Below are positions 36,440-48,895 of a stretch of DNA of 64,000 bases, piece after piece. The DNA lies in contig NW_024881842.1 in the NCBI RefSeq assembly GCF_019059575.1, positions 124,001 to 188,000 of the forward strand. The letters run 5' to 3'. The notes under the pieces are model-generated. The model was not told the DNA's origin. It did no database searches and saw only the letters and a list, made by a program, of their open reading frames with translations. This stretch comes from Amphibalanus amphitrite. Its lineage: Eukaryota > Arthropoda > Thecostraca > Balanomorpha > Balanidae. Within the stretch, counting starts at the first letter, position 1. The number at the start of each line of letters is the position of its first letter. The position numbers and the translations under genes were made by a program.

Positions 36440-37260
36440 TTCTAAAACGCGTCCTTCACTTCCGGCGAGGCCGTCATTTCCGGCCGCCATTGTTCAGTTC
36501 TGCGGCTGCCGGCGGTTGGTGCGGTTGTGTTGTGGCACGGTGCGTTGTGAAGTTATCGGACTAGGATATTTCGAAGGTACGTTATATTGTATGATATTCA
36601 AGTAGCAATGGGCGACATTTTATTTATTTTGTAATATTCTGAACACGTGTTGCGTCATTGAATTCACCCCTTGACCGTTGTGGGCCAATGTTTCGTTTGA
36701 ATTCCGACTATTGGAAGACGGACTTTCTTTCAGTTGCTGTCTAGCCTTTTTTTCCAAATGTGTAAGCTACACATATTGCCTCACATTGATTTATCTTATA
36801 CAAAAGTCAGTTGATGTAGATAATAAAGCCATCCTCACTGATATTTTTAAAATCAGCAGTTAATTTTCTTTTCTGTTTGCAGAGTTGCTTAAAGTTGTGG
36901 GAGACTGAGGCATGAAGGTATACCGGAAGCCGGCGATATTTCTGTTGGTAAGCCTCGCCCAGAAAAAATACTTGCTTGAATCTGCAAAACGTGGCAAATG
37001 TTTGATGGGCTGCACAGTGCACAATGTACCTGACATGGCAGGATCAACTTGCTCACTCGCCTGTTGTAAGTGCCGTTGCGTCAGAGCCCGTGGAAGTGCC
37101 GGATCGTGCCTCATGCAACCGTATTATTCCGTGAATGTTATTGGTGGTGACTCGAATCAGCTTTTGCTCCACTCCACTATGATATTGTAATATGTTTATA
37201 TTTATATATTTTTGTATCGTATGCTAATAAGTAATAAACGTTATTTTGTGTATGTTTTTC
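36440..37260 (+). other. Possible small spliced transcription unit within the transposon cluster
   Basis: Housekeeping-promoter-like motifs come first: ACTTCCGG (36458-36465) and ATTTCCGG (36476-36483) of ETS type, and GGCCGCCATTG (36482-36492) of YY1 type. A good donor, GAAG|GTACGT, follows at 36577, and an acceptor TTTTCTGTTTGCAG ends at 36882. Then comes an ATG at 36912 opening MKVYRKPAIFLL, with another donor-like GTAAGC at 36958, or 92 codons if unspliced (stop at 37188-37190). AATAAA at 37233-37238 is followed by a TG-rich downstream element. I do not recognise the peptide. The signals may be a captured host promoter, a noncoding RNA or chance. Confidence 0.3.
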
Positions 37261-37338
37261 TTTGTAACGTGGCTGGCACGCTGCCGTGACTGTCGTTGGC
37301 CGGGTCGTCCACCAGTCGGAGGGGCGGCTGGGGAGAAG

Positions 37339-37360
37339 AGGGGGGGGGGGGGGTGTGTGA
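37339..37360. repeat. Poly(G) run
   Basis: About 14 consecutive G inside a G-rich stretch; assembly length is likely unreliable here. Confidence 0.7.
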
Positions 37361-39267
37361 CGCAATTGAGCTAGTATTACTACTGGGCAGCAATAGCAGG
37401 CGCTAGCTGATTGTGTTACTAGGCGAGTCCTGCTAAGGAACCTAATCGGCGTACCGATCTGCTGGTTTTGTCCTCGTTTTCAAACGAGGTACCGAATAAC
37501 GAAACGAGGGGCTGACACGGGGGTGCTTGGTTTATGAGGCGTGGGCTTGTCATTTACTAACGAAACAAGCTTGTACCCTCTTACTAGCTAAATATGAGGC
37601 GATTTTTACACGTCGCTGCATGCTCATTTTTGCGCCAGCGGTTTTCCTACAAGGGGCTTGTAAGATTTTTTTACAGTGCAGAGAAGTCTGTAATGGGTGA
37701 AAAAACGAATATCAACATTATTATTATCATAAGGCATACCAATCTGGAAAATGATTAAATTAAAGTTGAAGAAAGTGATATATTCCTGCCACAAGCTAGC
37801 TTAAGTCCCAAACATATAGCTATTCTGACTTGGATAGACGATAACGGCGCACTTCTGCCAACGACGAGCAACATTATGCGATACTATACATCTTCTAAGA
37901 AGCTCAACAACATAATAACTTTTGTTTACAAATGGACAACCTTTTTGTTGAGCACACAGCAAATGATACAAGATGCCTCACCTTCAATCAAGCCAAAGAG
38001 CAGTTGGGCAGACACACACAGTAATGGCGACGCAACACAAAATGGACGCCGTCTCCCGGATGCGGGGGGGACTCCTTCTGAAAGCAGCCACAGACTCCTA
38101 GGTTGTAACATGCGACGAGGATGGCTATGAGGCACATCCTCATAGCCATCCGAAGCCGCTAACCACGCAAGCTTGCCAGCACGTTTACCAGCTGCAGGCG
38201 TTCGTGACAACAAGCGGGGTTGCACGCAAGGTTATCCGTTTAGTAGGTGCCAGCCGGGGCCTCGTCAGCTGAGCTAATAGCAAAATGACCTAATTGAGGG
38301 ACACGCCAAAAACTGGCCGAGAACAAGCCAACGGCGGATAACACTGTGAGGCTGTGCGTAGTTCATTAACACTGCGCAAAATTAGGTTCCTGAACATGCT
38401 CTCGCTCGTAGGCATTTGTTCCACAAAGGGCATTGTTAACGTGCATGGCTCTGACTACTAATGTCCATATATGTTGTAACGAGGTGCAAGGGAGGCACTC
38501 GTAAAAAATGCCTGATTTCAAAATTAGCTAGTGAATTTTTTTTTACAGTGTACGGTCGCGCCTCGGTACGCCGCGTTTGTCTGGTGCCGCGCCGGGGCGC
38601 CGTTAGCGCCGCGGGGCGCCGCCGCCGCCGCTGCCGCCGTCTCGTCTCTCATTTGGGCCGTAAATCTCGGTGCCGTATCATCATTTGCGACTAATGCCGG
38701 GGAATATAAACTAATACGGCACGGCTCAAGTGCAGGCGAGGTGCCGGCGGCTGGTGACCGACCGCTGCCGCGGTGGTGGGGGTTGCGACAGGGCCAGCCT
38801 TCGTTACAGACGGTCCGCAGAGAGTGGCGCTGAATGGCTTCCCTGGAGAGCGCCGCGAGCGTTCTCCGTCTGGCCTGTGGCAGTGACGGTCTCATGGGTG
38901 GTGATGTAGACAACGAGCGAGAATGCAGACGATAGCAGTGTCTGGCCAACCGCGCGAATATTGCATCTCTGGCTGTGCCTGAAGAGATTATAGGCGGGAA
39001 GACTAAATTTGGGAATGTTTTTGGAACTGGGGAAGGAAGGGCCGAGACTGATATGCATTTCCGTCAGTCATGCTGGCGGGTCAAAGATCAGATGTGGACG
39101 GACATTTTCCTGTTTGGTCCCGTGTCTGTTCCACTCGTTTCCGGTTCGCAGTCGGTCGACCGAGGCGTGCAAAGGGAGTCCCCAGGCAGGACCCGTCGCT
39201 CCCCGGTCGGCCCCAGCGCTCTTCCTATTTGGACCGTCGAGGCCGCGCGGCTCGGCCGATCTCGGCG

Positions 39268-39295
39268 TTACGTCACTGGGTCTATGATGACGTCA
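39268..39295. promoter_or_regulatory. Paired CRE/bZIP sites
   Basis: TTACGTCA (39268-39275) and TGACGTCA (39288-39295) are spaced 20 bp start to start. These are CREB/ATF-type sites, and the second is a perfect palindrome. Confidence 0.35.
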
Positions 39296-40491
39296 CTGGC
39301 GCGGCCATGGCGTCTGATGCGGTGCGATGGAGCGAGCCGGCCGGACCAGTCGAGTGGCCGGTATTTGTCCGAGCGACGCGCCGTGAGCGCTATGTCGGCC
39401 CAACACGCCATGTTCGCGGGGCTCTGGGCGGCTCACCGACCCTGTTTGGGCGCTGTTTCCCGGCGGTCCTGGAATTCCTCATGCATGTCGCTGTCCTGGT
39501 GGGATTAATGATCACTAACGAACCTCTTGACGCAGTGTCACCACCCTGATATCGTCCCACATGTAGCACTACTTTTTGTGTATATCGCCTTATCCGGAGT
39601 ATCTACAACGCTACTTTTGCTTTCTCTCTTTTCATTCATGTGTGTAACTACAAGCCATTGTCTTGTGCTGTCAGTCGTCATTCGTTGGCTACTCTCACTC
39701 TCCTTTCTCGCTCGGGGCGGTAGTCTGACACCTTCGCACCTCTCCGCTGCTACAGCAGGGTGTGTCTAGTGTCTAATCCTCCGAGCCGGCAAGAGGTGAA
39801 CGTAAAGCGACGGGCTGAAGCGGCGCTCTATTCTTCCCTCTAAATGAGGTTACGCCAGCGAACAAATTTAGTTCGAGTTTCCTAACTAAGGCGCAACTTT
39901 TGTACGGTGATGGAGTCGCTCACTCAGCCCAACTTCCAGCGATTCTGGTCTTATGGTTTGTTTGTTTGGGGAGCCCCTAGTCTCCGCACTGTTGCCAAGA
40001 CAAACAAAATCCTCCTCTGCTTTTTGAGCTCGATCGGTTCGACGGCTGGGCTGGTGCTCCAGCTCGTGGTCTGCACGCGTGCACGCACGTGCGGCACCCT
40101 TGAGAGCTTTGTGAGCTTTGTGCGTGAGCACGCGTGCACCGGCCTCTCTGCGGTGCGTGCCGCTCCACAGAGGACCAACCTCACGTGCCCGAGGGCTGCT
40201 GGCCGGACGATGGACCCAATAGGCCGGCCGTTGGACGGGCATTGGACCTACTTGACCTACCGTGCCCAATCGACGCCGCTTCAACCGGCCCCGCTACCGA
40301 ATGAGTGCGAATCAAAGAGCGGCAGCCGGGCGGTAATTATCGTTATTGGCGGTCGGCCCGGCTGATTGCCTACGTCATATCGTCGTTATTGATAACGGCC
40401 CCCGGGCGACGCGCTATTGTTGGAGTTCATAAATGGAGGCCGGATCGCGGACGGGGGTCGGCTGCTCACGGCACCGGATGGCCGCCCTCTG

Positions 40492-40510
40492 TGACGTCAC
40501 TATTACGTCA
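40492..40510. promoter_or_regulatory. Paired CRE/bZIP sites
   Basis: TGACGTCA (40492-40499) and TTACGTCA (40503-40510) are 11 bp apart start to start, about one helical turn. Confidence 0.35.
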
Positions 40511-41023
40511 CACTGCTGTCGAACCGAACAGCGCCGCGGACCCGTTTGTGAGCTGTCGACTCAACACTACAGTGTCGATATTTGCATTCGCTCTGATATT
40601 TCACGACGCAATCAATCAGGCTTTGCGAGCTGGTTAATAGCGCCGTGTATGCTTGTTGAGCGGCTGCTGAACCGGGCCGTCGCGCCCCTTTGATCTGTGA
40701 ATCAGCACTAATCAGCCCAGTTCGGTCGAGCCAACACGACCGACCAATGCTGATTGGGTAGGCGAGAGGGTGGAATCCTGCCCAGACACGGGCACGAAAT
40801 GCGGCCAGGCGCCTTAAGATCTCCAGAGTGGCGTGCACAGACTCTGCACAGGCGCTGGGTGCTAAGAGAGCGTCCATCAGTATCCCGGCAAAAACCAATG
40901 GTTTCCATGCAGAAAAACAGCTGCACTCTCTCGCGCACAGGCGACCAAAAAGCCGTGGCCCACATTCCTTTCAGGCATGTCCGGAAACGGGAGCGTAAAC
41001 GGGTGGCTGACTGACACCGAGCC

Positions 41024-41066
41024 TGAGTCAGAGAGACACCGTGGGACTCGCAGCGACTCTGAGTCA
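41024..41066. promoter_or_regulatory. Two AP-1-type sites in a degenerate repeat
   Basis: TGAGTCA occurs at 41024-41030 and 41060-41066, both followed by GAG. They lie in a degenerate GACTCTGAGTCAGAG-like repeat (40990-41110), so repetition may explain them. Confidence 0.3.
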
Positions 41067-41265
41067 GAGTAACAGCGACTCAGATGCGAACTGACACCGA
41101 CCCAGACTGTAGACTGACATCACTGTGACAGAGCTACATCAGTCCAGATTTCAGAGTCAATCTTACGAGTCGGACCCTGAGCAGAATTGACGGTGCCCAC
41201 ACTCGGAGCTCAGACTGATCACGAGCGACTCTGACTACTGTCTGTCTCACCGTACCCCGACTGAC

Positions 41266-41293
41266 GGACGTCGGACGTCGGACGTCGGACGTC
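41266..41293. repeat. GGACGTC heptamer, four tandem copies
   Basis: GGACGTC starts at 41266, 41273, 41280 and 41287 with an exact 7-bp period. Confidence 0.85.
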
Positions 41294-44200
41294 GCCCGGG
41301 CCCGGCGGCGGTGGGCGGCGGACGCGCCGAGTGCGGGGCGGAGTGGGAGTGCTGTGGCCATAAATCTGACCACCGTGCCGCCACCACCGCCCGCCACCGC
41401 CCGCCGCGTGCACTCGGCACTAATTAGTGAGAACAAGCCGCGCCGGCGTCGCCACCAAGCGACCGTCATTATTCGCGCGCGAATTAAGGCGCGCGCGAGC
41501 TCGCGCCGGGTGGGTCCGCCGGTTCGCACGTCATAGTCCCGCCCTGCAGATGGCACTGGGCTGCTGTCGACGAACGCGCTAATGGGCGGCGCTAATTGTA
41601 CAGACTGGTTACCGTGTGCCCCCTCCTTGCACGCCTGCACGCCTGTGGGGCTTGGGGAGTCCTGAGACGGCCTTGCCACCACCTGGTGCCGACAAACAGC
41701 CTGGGACTGAACTCAGAACGGGCTCATGAACGGTCACCATGTCCGATTAATGGTCATTGAAGCTGGGACTTGGCTCGAGAAATGACAGACTTATTTAACC
41801 TCGTTACTCAACACCTGTTTATCTGGGTTTGTCCGAAAGTGCAACAAGTTGCAGAGAAATGCACTTGTTTGGTCCTTGGTCTTTTTTATACAATCTGTCC
41901 GCTGTAGTCAAGCAATCTGTCTTTTTTTTTATAAAATCTTTGGTGGCTTCAGTGGCAAGAGAAGGTCGTAGCCGAACGAGATGAGACGAGGTCTGATGAG
42001 TCGAGAATACCTAGGGCTTCATTGGCGGCGGCGCGCAACGAGGCCACCAAAATGCGCGAGCAATCTGTTCGCTCTCTGGTCCCCCATTTTCTCATTTACA
42101 CCCTTTTTATCGGGCGGCGGCGGGTTCGTTTGGACGGACAGCTCCTCTGTGGGTCTCTAGGGAAGACGAGGTCACTGGACTGGAGCCGTCGGTTTTCTGA
42201 GGCTCCCCGTCCACATCTTGGCACTCCAAATGGCCAGCTGTTGGGACAAATGAAACTGGAGGCTGGGGACGTGCGTCGCCGTTGGCTGGGGACGTGCGGC
42301 TCCGGTTCATTTGATGCGGACAGCCGGAGAACCTAGCGTAAGGGTGCGTTGTCTAGAGAGATGGGGAGGCGAGGGAAGACAGGATGACCTCTTAGTTCAA
42401 ATGGAATGAGCATCAGTCTTCGTGAGCTCCAGAGACTCTCAATAAGAACAAAAACTGTTGGTTGCTATCATTGGCAGACACTGCCCGGTCCAACTGTTTT
42501 CAACTTTTTAAGAAGAATGGATGGAATGAAAAGCTCTCAGTGGCAGGCCAACTGTGTTTGGTTTTTCGACCGTCTCATCATCTGTTTTTCCGATCACTCC
42601 ACCTTTGAGCTGTGCTGGCTGCGTCCGCGGGTCCTCCTGCCGCTGACCTCTCTCGCTGGACTGCGCTGGTCGCCGGCGCGGCGGCCGCGGATCGCGAGGT
42701 GATCGGTCGCGCGGAAGGAGGCCAGCGCGGTGCCCGCCGCCGGCCAGAGGTCAGAGGTCAGCCTTTGTGTCTCCGCTGAGCGCCGCCGTCATCAGGGTCA
42801 ACGTCGCCGCAATCGGCACGACCGAGGTCGCCTCGGGCGCGGAGGATGACTCTGACGACTGGAGAAATGAGAGACTGGAGTCACACTGCTGGGAGTGACC
42901 TGATGATGATCGCGTGTCACTGCCCGCCGTTCTGCAGGTCTCAGAGATGTGCCACTGTCCTGGGCGGTCGGAGAAGGGTGACCACGCACGGTCATCATCA
43001 AAGCGGCTTCCTGACCTCTGGTCATCACCACCGGTCCCCGCGGCGGCGCAGAACCGCCAGTCACCTCCGGCCGCCGATGCCGCCAGGTGCCCGCAGAAAT
43101 TCGCGCACTAAATTGGCCTCCTTCTGGCGCGCAGAAGTGCAGAATCACGGCAGTGGCGACGCCTCGCGAGCCTGGTGCTGTGACCGTTCCCCGTCCCACC
43201 AACCGCGCCGGGTACACTGCTCCACACAGCCAGAGCAAGAGTCTCGCGTTAATCGGGCCGCCTGGAGTCCACCATGACTGAGCGGCTGATTTTATTAACG
43301 AATAACAAATCGCCTCCGCCTGGCCGACGCGGGCCGAGCCGGGCTGGGCTGAACCGGGCCAGGCCGATCTATGGTTTATGACTCCCTGCGGGCGGGCGAC
43401 CGGTCCGGTCCGACGGAGCCATTCCATTCTGTGATTAGACGTCTGATTGGAGGGTATCACTGCGGATGGAGGGCGACGCGACGCAGCGGCGGTGGTGGAC
43501 CAATGTCGGACTGAGGGACGGTAACAGCCAGCTACGAGCACACCACGCCGGTTTCTGCCGCACGTATGCTGGAGAGCACGACTGTCACCTGGGAGAGTCG
43601 ATAATTTGAACTCACGCAGTGAACTTTTGGAAGCGGAAAGAGTACTGACTCAGCTGTCGGCCAGCACTGAAAGGGCGCTGCAGTTGCACCAGCACGGCGC
43701 TCGGACCAGCGCAGCGAGCAGTGGGCGCCGCTTCGAGCCGTCACCACCAACCGGTTCCCCGGCTGCTCGCCCGCAGAATCATCAGCGCTCATGACTGGCG
43801 CATTCCGAGCTGGCTGCAGCTGCCGGCGACGCTGGCCCGCCGTCGACCTGTCACGAACCCCAGGCCGGTGACCCCTGCTGCCCCGGCCAATCAGCGCGGT
43901 CGCCGTCGGGACGTGGCTGGTCCTCTTGCTTCGCGGAGTTATACAGAGATATCGTTTTGCTGTGCATCTCGTATTCCTTAGTCTGTTGTTTAACTACTCG
44001 AACCCCTTTTGTCAAAACGTTCGTCTTGACAGACAAAGAAATGTCTTAGCTGGAGTTGGAAGAAAACCAACTTTGGGTACCAACTCTTGGGTGTTCTTTG
44101 CAACAGCCAGCTAACCGAATCGGTGCGGGGAACCTTCCCCTCCCTGGCTCGGCGCTCCTCGCCTGGCGTGCTTTGTCCGGGGTGAGACGGCCGCTCCTGA

Positions 44201-44726
44201 CGTGAAAACCACTCAGGTGTGAAACAGCTGGCGACCTTGGCCACGCACCAGCTGCTCCTCACACGATCGTGCTTTCAAGTCGTGAATTCCATGATTCGGC
44301 AAATTAGATCTAATTCTGTATGCATACCACCGTCCTGTCGTGGTCGCACCCCGGCCGCGGTCGGCAATTTTAGCAAGCGCTCGATAGAAGTGCAATCGGT
44401 GTTCATTTCGCTGTTCCTGCAATGCGTTTTGGTGGGGTGATTCAGGTATGAATCGTCAGCCAAATGCCCGAGCTCGGCTCAGTAAGCGCTAAAGCAGTTC
44501 ACGACGTCTGATTACGGTCTTCAGTGGCATTGGTAGTGTGTGACGATCGAAACACGTCAATCGACCGCGGGGGCGAGCTGGATGAATGACGCGGCGAGCC
44601 GTACGCTCCATCGACGAATGAACCGATATGGAACGCTTTATCGACGTACCTCGTTTGGCACGTTGATGGCGATCACGTAACATACCTTGAACGTCATCGG
44701 TGACAGGTTCACAACATCGCACTGTA

Positions 44727-44755
44727 TGACGTTACATAGTTGTTTGATGACGTCA
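44727..44755. promoter_or_regulatory. Paired CRE/bZIP sites
   Basis: TGACGTTA (44727-44734) and TGACGTCA (44748-44755) are 21 bp apart start to start. Confidence 0.3.
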
Positions 44756-45756
44756 CTCAGCAGTATTGCCACAGTGTGGCTGTCGCTTGTGGATCGGCAC
44801 AACTGTCTTGCATTTTCCTCTTCACATTCTCGCCGCATCTTTGCTTGTTTTTTTTCATATCTGTATTTTCCTGTTTTCTTCCTGCCTTTTCCTCCACTTA
44901 GTTTCATCGATCCCCACCTCGGCTCTAGCTTCTCTTTCCCCGGCCGCTGTAGCGCATTTGCCGGCAGCTCACCATTGTCTCACCGTTGTCTCACCAATGT
45001 CTCTCCGTTGTCTCTCTTCTGCCTCACCGCTTGTCCGGCCGCTCCCTGAGACGCGCCTCCGCCCGAATCTGACCGGCTCAGCTCCGGCTAACGGGAGCCC
45101 GATTAGTCGGGCAACAAGGGCGGATCAAACGTGAGCGGATCAGAGACCAGGCGTCCCGGGGGCGTCCCACGGGCGTCCCGGGGCGTCCGTGGGCGTGTGG
45201 GTGCCCCCGACTCGCACCGAGGCGTCGTCTGAAGTTTCTGTGCAACAAGCCAGAGACAAAGGCCGTGAACTGCGTGGGAGACAGGGATTGGAACAGGCTG
45301 ATGTTCGACTGTTGGCTGAGATACCGGCGTGCAGCGATCTGGTGGAAAGTAGCATCAGTAGGTGAGCGCCGGTCTTTGAGAGTGAACTGTATATTAACGG
45401 TGAGATTCGTACTGTTGGTGATTGTGGCACTGGACATGGACGGTGTATACTTACAAGTGAGCTTCACAGTGGTTCAGCCGCGGCGGACCGGACGGCTCAC
45501 CGGACGGTGGACCGGACCGTGGACCGGCTCCGGAGCACCGCCCGCGGCCGGGCGGCCTCCGCGCGGGCGGGGCTCACGGTGCCGGCTCGGCGCCATTGCC
45601 GCTAATGGACATGCTAATCTAATTAGACATCATAAGGCCTGCGGCGGCCGCTTCTCAGCCGGCGGACCGCAGCGGCCAGCCGCTGAGAGCGCACCGAACC
45701 GCCGCCGTGAGAACCGTGTGCAGCCGATGGGCGCCGAGCACGGCACTGGCGGTCCG

Positions 45757-45797
45757 CCCCCGCCCCCGCCCCCGCCGCCGCCCCCGCCCCCGCCCGC
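45757..45797. repeat. CCCCCG repeat, quadruplex-prone on the minus strand
   Basis: CCCCCG units recur around a short CCGCCG interruption. The complementary strand has at least four runs of five G separated by single C, which fits a G-quadruplex motif. Confidence 0.7.
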
Positions 45798-47199
45798 CAG
45801 CATCGCGCCCTGACCGCCCGGTGTCTGCCCGCGAGGTCCCTCCATCACCGGTCTCCAGGCGAGGGCGGCTAAGGTCGTCGCCTCGTCTCCGGTGACCCGG
45901 TATTCTGTTCGACCTTTGGCCAAAGTCGCTCTCATGACCTCTGGCTACCGGTGAAGAGACATTTCATTGACGTCATTGCAGGCATTTTGCCACGTTTCGG
46001 ATAGCGCCCACATGACTGCGTTAGCAGGAAACATTTCTTACGTCCTGTTCAGAGTACAGACAAAGTAACGTTGACTTTGCACATTGTGCCCGTGTGGGAC
46101 TTGTGGGCGTCAAGGAAAGAAACTCGCTTCAGCCTTCGCTTCAGACTTCGTTTGAACCCTTTCTTATGCGAATGCTGAACAGCTACGCAGCGCTCCCCTT
46201 TGAGAGTGTCAGGTGCACCGCACTACTCCCCTCTATCCGGGATCCCTCTCTGCCATGCTCCGACAGATAAGCAGCCAATTACTGCTAATTGGAAGGGTTC
46301 CGATTGGAGCGGCGTGGGTGCTGACTGGAGCGGTACGGCCCTCGGTGAACAGACCCAGCCCCGGCCGCCCACCCGAGAGCATCATCAGCCGGCGCCAGAG
46401 CCCGAATTAGCTTAATTGGGTATAATTCCCGGCGCCTTTTCACTACAGGGAATGTTTTCGGCACTCCTGCGGTGGACTGGCCTTGTCTGCTCTCGGCAGC
46501 GCTACGGGCGGTCCAGGGCGGCTTCAACGGCCTCGAAAGTCTTCCCGTGTGAGACTAGGGTGGATACAACGCGGTCCGAGCCTGCTGGGTGACCTGGGAG
46601 GCTCCAGGGCCTCTGAGTCTCCTCCCCCAGTGACTGGGCGGCCGGTTCTGCACGCGAGGCGCGGTGTGCCGCCAAGTTGGCCGCTGAATTGGCTCCTGGG
46701 GCGGCCACTCCCGCCGCTGTTTGACAGTTGCTGATGGTGTTGCCACTGAGCCGCTGTTTCAACTGTTTCCTTTGGGCGTACTTTCAGTCGGGCTTAATTC
46801 GTGAGCGCTGGAAACCGATGCGTCGGCTGACAGCTCCATTTGTTTGGGGTGCTTTACGGGGCGGAGCATCGATGGACCGAGGCCGTTACTTGGTGTTGCA
46901 GCGGGGAGGCATGGCAGCTCAATGGTGCGCGCACTGACTACGACTGTGTTTGCTAACCCGGACCGATGTATGCTGGCACAGGGGGAGTGCCGCCGTGGCC
47001 ACCGCCGCCGCCGCCGCCGTCGCCTCCCTGCCGTCGATACCTCCCGCTGCCCGCGAGCAGCCGTATTTTACGCCGCCGGCCGCCTCGTGGCGTTTTTATT
47101 AGGCACCGTTGGCGGTGCTGTCGCGCGGCCTGCGGCGCGACCGACTGGCGTGACACGTGCCCCGTCTTCCGCCGTTTGGACGCACCCTTTCCGCTCCAC

Positions 47200-47222
47200 C
47201 GCCTCCGCCGCCTTCGCCGCCT

Positions 47223-47253
<31 letters not shown>

Positions 47254-47259
47254 TGCCGC
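47200..47259. repeat. GCC trinucleotide repeat
   Basis: A nearly pure (GCC)n tract with a few TTC interruptions. The poly-alanine it encodes in one frame is incidental. Confidence 0.75.
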
Positions 47260-48428
47260 GGAGACCGGCGATTGGCCTGAATTAGGCGACCGCTCGGTGC
47301 GTTTTAGATGCACGGCGGTACAGCTTACATCATCATTACCGGCCTGAGGTGGCGGCCGCGCCGGCAGGAAATGTTGCCGTAAAGGCAGCGGCGCCGTCTT
47401 CTGCATATAGGATGCGCTAATGCCCGTCGGTTGGTGCGGAGATATTCGACGCGACGACGGCGAGCGCCAAATAGCTGCGACCGACGACGCGACGGAACGG
47501 GACTCGGACTGGCTGCGCGATCAGCGCTGTTTGTTCAATACGGCCGATGGATTCGATCTATGCCTGTCAGTATAAGCGGCACACAAAGCCCCATTATCGC
47601 CAGATTATACAAACAATAAGTGTGCGAGGAGCTCTTGTGCGTGATGAATGCACCACAAACAGGATGAAAAATCGCTGCCCGCTGTCAGACGGAAAAGGTC
47701 GGCGGAGCTGGGCACTGTTGTTGCACGCTTAGACTCTTGTTGTTGCCATTTACGCGAAAACATGCGCCGTTTTTACTGGCTTCACTCGAGAGGACGGAGG
47801 ACGCGCGCTGGGTGGGAGTGGAGGGGCGGCGTGCGGAACACGTCACAGGGGCGCTTCTGAAGAGCACCCGCACAAAAACAATCGCGTGAGCTGATTGCAA
47901 ACCGAAGTGCATTGTGATGCCGGTGGGTGTGCTGGATACCGGTGGTTTTTATGGGAGCACCGGTACATTTTGGCGTCTCGTGACGCTCTGACTAATGCTA
48001 TTCTTGGTGCTCAGTGTCCGATACAGTATCCGGTGGGGTCAGTGTGTCTCATGAGCTCGAAGAGCTGCTGTTTGTCGATCTCCTGTTAGACGTCGGTCGG
48101 ACGTCCGCCGCTTGCCGGCTGACGGGCCGTGAGTAGCCCGACCACCGACGCAAAAACGCTGCTTGTTTGTTCTGGGGCGCGCCCGGGGGAATTTGTTAGC
48201 GTTGACTGGCGTGTAGAGGGCGGCGTCCGGTCGGCTGGCTGCCCACATAGCCCGCTGACCGCCTCTCGAGCACGCCTTATTGCCAGAGACGAGCGGCCGA
48301 GAGCCCGGTCCGGTCGGAGGAGGGACGGAGGAGGGAGAGAGAGGGAGAGAGAGAGGAGAGGCACAACGGTCCGGCCCAATAGCCTCGGGTTCGGAGCGTG
48401 AATGGCATGGTCGAATGCAAAGGTAATA

Positions 48429-48826
48429 CCCAGCAAACATGCCCACATGGGTCCCATATGGGGTGAACATGGGCCAGATGGGCCCACGTGGGACATGGGC
48501 TACAGATGGGCTACCCATATGGGCCCCATATGGGATAAAAATGGGCCAGATGGGCCAAAACGCATGTGGGCTGGAGATGGGCATCCCATGTGGGTCCCAT
48601 ATGGGGTGAACATGGGCCAGATGGGCCCACGTGGGACATGGGCTACAGATGGGCTACCCATATGGGTCCCATGTGGGCGCTGCGTGGGTCCCATATGGGG
48701 CCTACGTGGGCTGGCCCATATGGGTCCCACGTGTCACCCACTGCCATTCCCATGTGGGTCCCATATGGAAGAGGTGGGGGGCCCATGTGGGCCCCATATG
48801 GGAACCATGTGGGCATGTTTGCTGGG
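48429..48826. mobile_element. 398-bp MITE with CCCAGCAAACATG inverted ends and GGGCCCATATGGG-type interior
   Basis: The element starts CCCAGCAAACATGCCCACAT and ends with the complement (ATGTGGGCATGTTTGCTGGG). TA flanks both sides (48427-48428 and 48827-48828), consistent with a TA target-site duplication. The interior is a degenerate array of CCCATATGGG and CCCACGTGGG palindromes plus a direct repeat offset by 143 bp (48451 and 48594). Every frame gives low-complexity MGPIW/HMGP peptides that are not proteins. MITEs of this style are dispersed in many invertebrate genomes. The superfamily is not assigned. Confidence 0.8.
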
Positions 48827-48886
48827 TAGGCCGAATGCTCGCTAGATTAGCTTTTTGTAAGCGGGTCGGTGCAGATTCGAGGGCAG

Positions 48887-48895
48887 TATAAATAG
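48887..48895 (+). promoter_or_regulatory. TATA-box-like motif in intron 2
   Basis: TATAAATAG is a full TATA consensus, 60 bp after the MITE, with an initiator-like GCAGTC about 38 bp downstream (48925-48930). It could be an internal promoter, but no downstream exon is recognisable. Confidence 0.2.

Larger units (their letters stand above)
35274..37678. mobile_element. DNA-transposon-like element A, CACTGTAAAAAAA ends
   Basis: The left end at 35274 and the inverted right end at 37678 both start CACTGTAAAAAAA, continue CTTACAAGCCCCT, and stay alignable for about 110 bp (shared GCGCAAAAAT, CGTGTAAA and ACAAGCTTGTT). The ends are clearly diverged. No transposase-like ORF exists inside, so it would be non-autonomous. 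No target-site duplication is visible: the flanks are CTATGTTT and CAGAGAAG. The superfamily is not assigned. Confidence 0.6.
35944..38550. mobile_element. DNA-transposon-like element B, interleaved with element A
   Basis: The left end at 35944 and the inverted right end at 38550 also start CACTGTAAAAAAA but then differ from element A. They share TCAC, AGC and AATT, then an ATATATNGGACATTA block, a CAGAGC/CTGAGC block and TGCCCT about 100 bp in. The order of ends along the DNA is A-left, B-left, A-right, B-right. Simple nesting cannot give this order. A hairpin (38119-38132 against 38138-38151, GGATGGCTATGAGG) lies in the right part. No transposase is visible. Confidence 0.5.

Noticed and set aside
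36883..37190. The 92-codon frame as a firm protein gene
   Set aside because: Only the surrounding transcription signals are suggestive. The peptide has no recognisable domain, so it is reported as a possible transcription unit and not as a CDS.
45265..45935. Proline- or glycine-rich frames on both strands
   Set aside because: They come from the CCCCCG repeat and have no domain or splice context.
46844..47406. Frames with long poly-alanine
   Set aside because: They are produced by the GCC trinucleotide repeat.
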